DNA of 64,000 bases from Rhipicephalus microplus (Eukaryota > Arthropoda > Arachnida > Ixodida > Ixodidae), in the NCBI RefSeq assembly GCF_043290135.1, contig NW_027464588.1:7758001-7822000 (forward strand), written 5' to 3'. Positions 23,501 to 30,798 of this stretch are shown in pieces. A program made the position numbers and the translations under genes. The notes beneath the pieces were generated by a model, which ran no database searches, was not told the DNA's origin, and saw only the letters and a program-made list of their open reading frames with translations. The stretch's first letter is position 1. Every line of letters starts with the position of its first letter.

Positions 23501-24119
23501 GCCGTGAGTGAGTTGCACGGTCGCGAAAGGAACCAGCAAGCCTTTTCTGATGAAAACACGATGAGATGGCGAGAGGACTGCAGCGGTATCACAAAGGCTT
23601 GCGCAGTAGACCGACACCGTCGCGGACGAGTTTGCAGGCACTTGGGTGTCATCTCTGACGAGTAACTTGCTTGCGGCAGATGGACTGTCGGCCGGCGTCA
23701 AAAAAGAGAACTGGGTGAGTTCTATTTCTGCTGGTGCGCAATGAATGACGGCGTCATGGCGGGAGAGAAAATCCCATCCTAGGATGACGTCGTTAGAGCA
23801 TGAAGGAATTATGATGAATTCGACCGCATACATCACGTCTTGAATCATAAGGCGGGCTGTGCACATCGCCGTAGGGTGAATGCTTTGGGCGCTGGTTGTA
23901 CGGAGGGAGAGCCCGGAGAGTGGCGAGGTCACTTTGCGCAGTAATCGGCTAAGTTTTGCGTCCATGACGGATACGGCGGCTCCAGTATCTACAAGGGCAG
24001 ATGCACGAACGCCATCCACAAGTACGTCTATCACGTTCGATGGGCTTTCCTGAGGGCTTCCGCAGTTCGACAGCGTCGCAGTCCTTGCCTCGTGGACTGC
24101 GACGACTAGTTTTCCTGGT
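20550..24119 (-). pseudogene. Gypsy pol (protease-RT-RNase H-integrase), disrupted
   Basis: The polyprotein lies in the -1 frame relative to gag. The aspartic protease active site ALVDTGAAVSVM is at about 23995-23960. Reverse transcriptase follows, with [34 protein letters not shown] and the catalytic YLDD at 22696-22685. RNase H has [15 protein letters not shown] (first catalytic Asp near 22246) and TDHHALCWL. The integrase has the HHCC zinc finger (H-x6-H near 21616-21593, CIDC near 21505-21494) and the catalytic core with GIDLYGPF and SDRG. It ends with a GPY/F-type module (YEGPYRVVKRTS) and a stop at 20550. The lesions are a TGA at 22979-22981 in the RT (an Arg codon in relatives), a 1-base deletion near 21424 at the integrase core, and a TAG at 21240-21242. 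Otherwise the frame is open throughout, so decay is modest. Confidence 0.95.
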
Positions 24120-25395
24120 CGCCCTCGAGTGGACGTAGCCGCATCGGCGACAGTGAGCGACGTCGCGGAGATGGTGAACGGCGGGTAGACGGAGCGGGGC
24201 GGGACGACGGTGACATAGGTGGCGGTTGGTCATAAGAGCGGCTTGATTGGCTGGGAAAGTTCGAGGCGACCTGCGGTTGCTGCACACGATTGCAATAACG
24301 TGCTACATGACCGACGCGACCGCAAGCAAAGCAGATGGGGCAATTGTCAGCAGTGCGCCATCTGTTCGCGGGTCCCATCCATGTCGCAGAACGCGTTGGG
24401 CGAGCCGGCTGCTGATATGAGTGCATGGTGGGCGGCACTCGGGGCACGTGGGTGACGTCGGCGTATGTAGGCGACACAGTTTCTCCGAAGGCGTGGGGCC
24501 TCGCGGTGGTTTCGGTGTAACTTACAGGGCAATCCACAGAAATCGGTGGAGGCGGCCTGGCTACAACTTGGGCGTAGCTGAGTGGCTCAGATACAGGAGG
24601 CGGCTGGTGGTATTCTGGAACGACCTGCGCGATTTCCTGCTGAATGGCTCGGCGGAGCGGAGGTACAAGTGTACTTGATGGCTGCTGAGCATGTTGCGGT
24701 GGAGCAAAAGCCAGTAAAGAGACCTGGCGGGCAACTTCCTCACGCACGAATGACTTGATTTCGGCGAGCAAGTTTGTGTGGTCAGAAACCGCTGACAAAG
24801 CCGAGAGACCAGCATCACGTAGTGGCGATCGACGGGTCATCAAGCGCTGCCGCCGCAGCTCGTCGTAACTTTGGCATAATGTAATGATTTCTGCCACAGT
24901 GTGAGGGTTCTTGGCCAGAAGCATGGTGAAGGCATCGTCGGCGATGCCTTTTAGAACATTCGTGATTTTGTCAGCCTCTGACATGTTCAGGTCGACTTTC
25001 TTGCACAAGTCAAGGATGTCCTCGGTGTAACTTGTGAAGGACTCGCCAGTATGCTGTGCTCGTTCACGTAAACGCTGTTCGGCTTGCAGTTTACGAACGG
25101 CAGGGCGGCCGAACACGTCAACGACAGTGGTCTTAAAAGCGGACCAAGTCGGGAAATCAGATGCGTGGTTATTGTACCACATTTCGGCCACACCCGCAAG
25201 GTATAAGAACAGGTCACCGAGTTTAGCTGCCTCATCCCAATGATTGGGGACGCTCACACGTTCGTACATGGCAAGCCAGTCCTCGACGTCGGTGCCATCC
25301 GCGCCGGTGAAGACAGGAGGGTCGCGGATGCGGGGGACACCGGGACATGGCGTCGGTGTAGGAGGGAGCGTTTGCTGAACGGCGCCCTGGTGCAT
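24106..25395 (-). CDS. Gypsy gag polyprotein
   Basis: 429 codons, uninterrupted, from the first in-frame ATG after the LTR at 25395 to a TAG at 24106. An open frame continues upstream into the LTR without an ATG, so 25395 is the likely start. A central region (DWLAMYERVSVPNHWDEAAK, AEMWYNN, FGRPAVRKLQAEQRL, GESFTSYTEDILDLCKKVD) matches the retrotransposon gag/capsid pattern. Towards the C-terminus is a single CCHC zinc knuckle, C355-x2-C358-x4-H363-x4-C368, expected to bind the element RNA. The tail is Ser/Pro/Arg-rich. Gag builds the virus-like particle. Pol follows in the -1 frame and overlaps the gag stop, so Gag-Pol was probably made by frameshifting. Confidence 0.93.
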   Translation of the reverse strand: MHQGAVQQTLPPTPTPCPGVPRIRDPPVFTGADGTDVEDWLAMYERVSVPNHWDEAAKLGDLFLYLAGVAEMWYNNHASDFPTWSAFKTTVVDVFGRPAVRKLQAEQRLRERAQHTGESFTSYTEDILDLCKKVDLNMSEADKITNVLKGIADDAFTMLLAKNPHTVAEIITLCQSYDELRRQRLMTRRSPLRDAGLSALSAVSDHTNLLAEIKSFVREEVARQVSLLAFAPPQHAQQPSSTLVPPLRRAIQQEIAQVVPEYHQPPPVSEPLSYAQVVARPPPPISVDCPVSYTETTARPHAFGETVSPTYADVTHVPRVPPTMHSYQQPARPTRSATWMGPANRWRTADNCPICFACGRVGHVARYCNRVQQPQVASNFPSQSSRSYDQPPPMSPSSRPAPSTRRSPSPRRRSLSPMRLRPLEGDQEN

Positions 25396-25461
25396 GGTAG
25401 AAGGCACGTACGGGGTCGAAGCTCGAAGGGCATCGAATGCGAACCAAAGATGTTTGAAGGG

Positions 25462-25478
25462 GACAGCACTCTTCACCA
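25462..25478 (-). other. Candidate Gypsy primer-binding site
   Basis: Four bases inside the 5' LTR, the element strand reads TGGTGAAGAGTGCTGTC. Starting with TGG, this could pair with the CCA end of a tRNA. I cannot say which tRNA is the primer. Confidence 0.55.
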
Positions 25479-25481
25479 AAT

Positions 25482-25640
25482 TGTTAAGACGTTTATTGGC
25501 GGACACTCGTTGATGAATCACGACAGCGACAGTCAATGCGGGGACCGACTCTCTGCACGAGCTGCTCTTCGTCTTATGAAAAGGGTGACCCACTAGAAGG
25601 CACTCGAGAGGACGACCCACTGTTCGAAGGCTTTGTCACA
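25482..25640 (-). repeat. Gypsy 5' LTR
   Basis: 159 bp, TG...CA ends, from TGTGACAAAG to GTCTTAACA in element orientation. It would supply the element promoter. No clear TATA box is visible. Flanked on the outside by ATAT (25641-25644). Confidence 0.95.
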
Positions 25641-25644
25641 ATAT
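25641..25644. repeat. ATAT target-site duplication, right
   Basis: Partner of 20351-20354. A 4-bp duplication fits some Ty3/Gypsy lineages, although 5 bp is commoner in the group. Confidence 0.9.
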
Positions 25645-27600
25645 CAATAAGAAAAAGCAATTGACCTAAAACCGAACCCTGTGGTACGCCTGATGTTACA
25701 ACAACGGTAGGACAGTTATAATTATTAGCGTGAACATACTGCAGACGGTTTGGTAGAAAAGAGTGAATCCAGTCAAGGATGTTAGGATCTATATTTAGCT
25801 TGCACATTTTAAGAAAGAGAGTATGCGAGACAGTGTCGAAGGCTTTAGCGTAATCTAAAAAGATGCAGTCGATAATGAAATTATTCTCGAAAGCACGAAA
25901 AAGATTGTTAGTAAAAGAAAGTAACTGCGTTTCACAAGAGAAGTGCTTCCTGAAACCGTGTTTCCAAGGGAAAAATGAATTGGATTCAAAAAAAGATACA
26001 AAGTTTGAATAGATGATGTGCTCGAGAAGTTTGCAGGGTACACTGGTTAAAGAAGTTGGCCTGTTATTGAGGGGAGAGTGGGTGTTACCTGATTTGTGAA
26101 GTGGAACCACCTTACCCACCTTCCAATCATCTGGCATAGTGGAAGACTGCAAAGACTGCGAAAAAAGTTCAGCGAGTAAAATGAAAAAAATAAAGTTTAG
26201 TGTTCTTTAAGAACTTTGAATTGATGCCGTCATTGCCTGCAGAGCTAGACAATTTAAATTTTTCTATTATACGGCACACTCCAGATAAATCAACAGATAG
26301 GAAATCCATAGAAAAAAAAAGGTCTTCGACAGAAGGCATAGAAAAGGGTGTTGCCCCAGAAAAAACAAGAAAAAAATACATCATTCATCACATTGCAGCA
26401 GTCACGATTGGAAACAGCATCACCATTGCTATCTAGTAGATGAAACGTTGTAGATCTGTTGACATGAACTGCATTCCAAAATTGCCGGGGATTATCTTTC
26501 AGTAGGATGGGTAGGGTGATGTTGTGGAATACATTTTTAGCCTGCGCAATGGCGTTTTTGTACTCTTGTTCAGCGACGAAGTACGCGTGCCAACGCTCAG
26601 GCGTCATCACCACTTTTGCTCGGCGGAAAATCCTTTTCTTCTTGTTTAGTAAGTGCTTCAAATGGGCGTTAAACCAAGGGGCTTTAGAAGAAGAAAGAAT
26701 CTGTTTTTTAGGAATGTAGCGGTCATACAAAAAGCGACCTTTTCTTCAAACATAAACCAATTTTCTTGAATGTTGCGTGTATAAAAACCAAGCATATAGT
26801 CTGTGATGAATTTGGCAAGTTCATTATTTATTGCAGCAAAATTGGCGTTTTTATAATCTTTAGTAAGTTTATTTTGCTTCGTGCAAGGTAAATGGGCATG
26901 AATACTACAGTGAATAAAGCAGTGATCACTTAAACCGGGCATGAAGACTAGGGGTGAGACGAGTTCTGGAGTGGTCGTAAGCAGCAAATCTAGTACATTG
27001 GCAGAATGAGGTGAGAAACGAGTAGGCTGAAGTACCAATTGCTTATGTTTAAAATCTAAACAAACAATCAAAAATGACGAACATTCTATTGAATTCCCAA
27101 CAATACTTGGCGGGTCAGTAGACCACATTATAAAAGGCAAGTTAAAATCTCCAAAAAGAAATAAAGGACATTTGCGAAACCGCACAGTCAACTTACTTAG
27201 GACATCATGTGATTCTTGACAAAATGTTGTTGAAGACTGTGGCGGTTTATATCACACACTGAAGATGAACTTCCTATGCCCTGTAAATACACATGCGCTA
27301 ACAAATTTTAAGTTGGTGTCGATCATAGTCGCACTAGAGATTAAAGTATCCCGGACAACTGACAACACACCACCGCCTCGACTATCAGTACAATCCGAAC
27401 GATAAATTTTGTAGCCCGCTTCGCTGTCCAATATTTCAAAGTCATGAATAGCGGAAGAGAGCCAAGTTTCTGTGAGCAGTACCACATCCGCAGAACACGT
27501 GTCGATAACGGAAGATACGTCGTCGCGCTTGTTAAACACACTACGCACATTGGAATACAGCAGGTACACCTGACTGGCTGATTGCGGTCGCGCTACCTAT
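25645..27600 (-). pseudogene. CR1-like LINE ORF2, endonuclease and N-terminal half of RT
   Basis: Reading on the minus strand from about 27590, the apurinic-type endonuclease has YLLYSNVRSVFNKRDD, ADVVLLTETWLS and RSDCTDSRGGGVLS. After a TGA at 27252-27254 it continues in the same frame with LFLFGDFNLP (the catalytic GDFN) and LSDHCFIHCSI (the SDH motif). A linker follows (APWFNAHLKHLLNKKKRIFR). The reverse transcriptase has SSSAGNDGINSKFLK, MPDDWKVGKVVPLHKSG, NNRPTSLTSVPCKLLE, HGFRKHFSCETQLL, the first catalytic Asp in IFLDYAKAFDTV and SGVPQGSVLGQLLFLIDI, where the Gypsy element cuts in. Lesions are one nonsense codon and frameshifts near 26735, 26380 and 26200. Confidence 0.9.
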
Positions 27601-27699
27601 GTTGCTGGGGAGGGTAAACTGGTAGCAGCTGGAAGAGTGACGGGGGAAGCATTACCAATGTTACTGTTGTTGCGCTCCTGGCGTGTCTCAAGTTCGCAC

Positions 27700-28430
27700 A
27701 CACGGTAACATGGAAATACACATAGACAGTCTTGTTATTATACAATTTGTTTACTCGTAGCCAGTACGGCTGTCCACAGTTTTTACCAAATTCATGTAAC
27801 TTTTTTCGGCATTGTCGTGTTGCCCTCGAGAAGCGTTCACTGACACCTTAGAGGGTTGAAACTTCTTTCTCTGATAAAAAGACGTTATTCTTTATTTTTG
27901 ACGACTGAAATTTAACAATAATAGGCCAGCACTTATTGGGAACATAGGTACGAAGCCTGTGTGCACGCTGTATTGCTTCATTTGATAGGTTGAGGTCAAG
28001 TTTTTGAGATATAAGGTCAGTGATTATTTTGAAACTCTGCGCCCATCCTACAGAAACATTGTCAGCAATGCCAAAAAATATCGAATTATCTCTACGTGAT
28101 CGATCTTCCAACTCATCAAGTCGGGAATGAAGAGCAGTCGTTTTGTTTCTTATCGCTGCATTTACTGCTTGCGGAAGATCAGGAATATGGTGACCCGAGT
28201 TATATGATTCTACCATCGTCTCAACGGTCGCTAGCCTGCTAGAAAGGTCGGTTACTTTCTGTTCTAATAAAGATTGATTTGTTTGAACTTGGTTAAGTAC
28301 GACAAGACGTTCCGCACGCCGCGAGTCTACTTTAGCTGAAAAGCTAGCAATAGCTGTCAGCACCTTATCATCCGGTCCTGGGTTTGATTCAATATCCCCA
28401 CACAAAAGTAACTTGAAGACATGAAAGCAC
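27700..28430 (-). pseudogene. CR1-like LINE ORF1 with a 2A-like N-terminus
   Basis: The frame on the minus strand opens with CFHVFKLLLCGDIESNPGP, a hydrophobic stretch ending in a 2A-like motif. A helical, charged region (NQVQTNQSLLEQKVTDLSSR, LHSRLDELEDRSRRDN) looks like a coiled coil. Then comes the IFFGIADNVS / AIQRAHRLRTYVPNKCWPII segment, which resembles the RNA-binding domain of LINE ORF1 proteins. A TAA at 27848-27850 interrupts the frame, but the same frame continues with VSERFSRATRQCRKKLHEFG and VNKLYNNKTVYVYFH, as in related ORF1 proteins. ORF1 binds element RNA. Ordinary ATG starts are not obvious, so the true start is unclear. Confidence 0.8.
28373..28414 (-). other. 2A-like ribosome-skipping motif
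   Basis: Codons for KLLLCGDIESNPGP are seen directly on the minus strand. The core G-D-(V/I)-E-x-N-P-G-P is the signature at which 2A peptides make the ribosome skip the Gly-Pro bond. Such motifs are known at the N-termini of several CR1-, L2- and Rex1-type LINE proteins. Activity in this copy is not known, since the ORF around it is decayed. Confidence 0.8.
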
Positions 28431-28525
28431 TCAGAGACATTGTCATATATAACACTTGGGCCAGGAAAGAGCAGCAGACATATATCACTGGAGCACTTTG
28501 ACTACAAAGACGGGCGGTTACCAAC

Positions 28526-28588
28526 CTGCACGATGAAGCAGAAAAAAATCACAACCGGTCCCATAGGTGCCGCTCTTTCCTGGCCACT
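28526..28588. repeat. 63-bp direct repeat, copy 1
   Basis: CTGCACGATGAAGCAGAAAA ... CACAACCGGTCCCATAG ... GCCGCTCTTTCCTGGCCACT. Its partner at 28808-28870 is 282 bp away and nearly identical. The sequence between the copies is not duplicated. Confidence 0.85.
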
Positions 28589-28807
28589 GAAAGGCGCCGA
28601 CTATGGGCGCATGTTTAAATCAGCAGGATGTGCTGACGCCAACGAAGGAATCAGCTGGTACAAAAGGTGGAACGGTGCCATCCAAACGATTGTAGCACAG
28701 GCATCGGGCTGAGCAGCGGGGACAACAATTAGGATGATCGTTGGCGTAGACCCATTTGTTGACGCTGCAGAAGCAGCGCATGGCCACGTGTAGACAAGAG
28801 ACAAAAT

Positions 28808-28870
28808 CTGCACGATGAAGCAGAAAAAATTCACAACCGGTCCCATAGCAGCCGCTCTTTCCTGGCCACT
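28808..28870. repeat. 63-bp direct repeat, copy 2
   Basis: Partner of 28526-28588, with only a few differences (for example CATAGCAGCCG against CATAGGTGCCG). Confidence 0.85.
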
Positions 28871-28963
28871 CAGTCTAAAGCTGAATGAATAAAAAAAGTA
28901 GGCTAGTCCCCATATATAAGATCAGTTAGGTACTTAACAGCATTAGAAACCACTATATATCCC

Positions 28964-29600
28964 AGAGGCATCCGCTAAGCAGGCGTTTCGTGTGTAGCGA
29001 CACCACGGACCCGAGCTAACGGGGTGGGGGAGAGTTTCGACTCCCTCTCACTCCTACCCGTGCATGGCTGAGCCGTTTTTGGGAAAAAGAGGATCCTGAA
29101 GGTTGAGCTGATGCTGGGCACTAGAAACTTTAAGGCCCCCCGGCCGAGGCAACACACTCCTTTGGTGTGAGTTTCACATAGACGGCACCCCCGTGTTGAC
29201 CCAGGAAAAATCAGTAGTCGCCTTTTCACTCTTTTCTCTCCTTGCATCTTCGTCTTTTTCTCCACTTTAAATCTATCCTGTCTTCTTTTTTCGATTTACT
29301 TCATTGTTTCCTGGCGGCAAGGGTTAACCCTGGGTGGCTATCATGCCTAGGATAAGCCCTACTCGGTTATAGCAACGGTGTACTGCTGGCGTAGTTCAGA
29401 ATTGTCCACTTGTTCTAATACGTCCACGTGTTGGGCTCTATGGTAGGTGGTAGGTGCCACTACCGTAGAAAGCAAAATTTTCATGGGGTTTTAGAATGCC
29501 TCCGTAACCGATCGTGCCTTTAAAAGGGTACGCCCCGATGTACCATCTATTCTCCTTCACCAAAACGTAGCAACCTTACCGAAATTTTATGTCCTTCATT
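28964..29600 (+). promoter_or_regulatory. 5' untranslated/promoter region of LINE copy B
   Basis: Non-coding leader with CTCCCTCTCACTCCTACCCG, GGGAAAAAGAGGATCCTGA, CCCCCCGGCCGAGGCAACAC, a pyrimidine-rich block (29230-29310) and TTCCTGGCGGCAAGGGTTAA. I recall this as the typical leader of I-like LINEs in ticks. LINE leaders carry internal pol II promoters. No TATA box is expected. Confidence 0.6.
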
Positions 29601-29639
29601 GTGAATAACCTTCAACTAAAGCCACAGCAATCTCACCTT

Positions 29640-30547
29640 TTCTTATGGCCAAGTGCCCAAAAGACACCATTTGAACTGGCTATAAAGCTACAAAGATAAT
29701 AAGTGGGAATATTCTACTTGAACTAAAGGACAAGGAACAGTTCGACAAACTTGCACACTTCGTTGCGGTTGGCAATATCCCTGCATCAGTAAGTGCACAC
29801 CGTACAATGTACACAAGGAAGGGCATAGTAGCGATGAAGACTTGATGGCACTAACCAAAAATGAACTCCTTGATGGATGAAAGGACCAAGGCATAACACG
29901 TATGCAGCACATCACAGTCAGACGCAGCAACACAGAAATAGCAACAAAACACCTAATACTCACTTTCAACTTAACCATTCTACCTCAGACAATCGAAATT
30001 GGCTGCGTAAATCTTCCTACGCGTGCATACATTCCGAATCCAAGACGTTGTTCCAAAGACCAGTAATTCGGACATGGATCTCAGACGTGCCGGGGTCAGC
30101 TGACTTGCGCTAATTGCGCCACAACTGGTCACGGTACCGATGAATGCAAACAGGATGAGGTCCTCTCTGCAAAGTCTCCCAGCATACTTCAGAGCGTGCC
30201 CAGACTGAACGAGAGAAAAGGAAATTATCACTATGAAAATTAAGGAAAATATCACATTTCGTGAAGCACGACTACGAGTCCTCCATTCATCTTTTGCCCT
30301 AAGAACGTCTTTCACTGAACTGGTGCAACGGGGGTCAGCACCACAACGGCCCTTGGTGGATACTTGGCCTACCCCTAGCATGCCCAAGTTAAAGCCACTC
30401 GCCTTTACGGTGAGAGCAGCCAGTGCTGCCCCACATAAAATCAACCAGCCCACTGCTACGATCTCTACAAGAGCTGGCAGCAGCCAGGGCAATGAAGAGG
30501 CTAAGAGGGCCCTATCAACCCCTGGCTCGGTGGGGACAGAGAATTGA
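29640..30547 (+). pseudogene. ORF1 (gag-like, CCHC) of LINE copy B, broken
   Basis: Joined blocks include MAKCPKDTI, ELKDKEQFDKLAHFVAVGNI, a segment ending LTFNLTILPQTIEIGC and the first knuckle region NPRRCSKDQ, where the second Cys of the family CF-K-C pattern is damaged. It continues with FGHGSQTCRGQLTC, a second knuckle CANCATTGHGTDECK near 30110-30160, and a Pro-rich, Arg-rich tail. The order of an RRM-like domain plus paired CCHC knuckles is that of I-clade ORF1 proteins, which coat the element RNA. Stops at several points show it is dead. Start and end are approximate. Confidence 0.75.
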
Positions 30548-30798
30548 TCAGTTGAGGCGAATTCTAAGCGACAAACAGATCGCTCTGCGGAGCGGGCATC
30601 CAGTGCCTCGCAGAAGGCAACAGACCCCATGTCTAGCCCAATGGCGCAGGTAGTGCCAAATGAGCGGCGACCTTTTGTCAACCACTCCAAAAAAAGACAA
30701 AACACCAATTATACGGACTCACAAAGGTCCTGTAAAATAGTTTCCTTCTTATCGGCACACAGTCCTTTCAGTACACACAGCACCACCTTGCGTTTAAC

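Larger units (their letters stand above)
20355..25640 (-). mobile_element. Ty3/Gypsy LTR retrotransposon, nearly complete
   Basis: The 5286-bp element is oriented on the minus strand. It has two 159-bp LTRs that begin TG and end CA, ATAT target duplications, a likely primer-binding site at 25462-25478, gag, and pol in the order protease, reverse transcriptase, RNase H, integrase, which is diagnostic of Ty3/Gypsy. I see no env-like third gene and no chromodomain. The LTRs differ at 8 of 159 positions with no indels, so the insertion is not recent. It lies inside the reverse transcriptase of the CR1-like LINE and must be younger than it. Pol is disabled by two nonsense codons and one frameshift. 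Confidence 0.97.
19443..28455 (-). mobile_element. CR1-like LINE, minus strand, split by a Gypsy element
   Basis: A non-LTR retrotransposon of about 3.7 kb once the Gypsy insertion (20355-25640) is set aside. On the minus strand the order is: ORF1 with a 2A-like motif (28430 to 27700), apurinic-type endonuclease (about 27590-26940), linker, reverse transcriptase (26384 to 19945, across the insertion), C-terminal domain, then a (AAAT)n tail at 19443-19472. There is no RNase H. The CR1/L2 assignment rests on domain order, the 2A-like start and the wording of the RT C-terminus. The 5' end is uncertain: an apparent 5' untranslated region continues to about 28900. Confidence 0.85.
28456..28963 (-). 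other. Probable 5' untranslated region of the CR1-like LINE
   Basis: No protein is recognised. A 63-bp segment is present twice in direct orientation (28526-28588 and 28808-28870). A 14-bp inverted copy of its GCTCTTTCCTGGCC end lies at 28459-28472. Position upstream of ORF1 and the internal duplication suggest a promoter/5' UTR. It could instead be a separate small repeat at the junction with LINE copy B. Confidence 0.45.

Noticed and set aside
25395..25620. Extending gag upstream to 25620
   Set aside because: That part lies largely in the LTR and would be translated only if initiation occurred upstream in the LTR. The first in-frame ATG beyond the LTR is at 25395.
20355..25640. Endogenous retrovirus with env
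   Set aside because: After integrase the frame stops at 20550, only 37 bp before the LTR. There is no room for an env gene.
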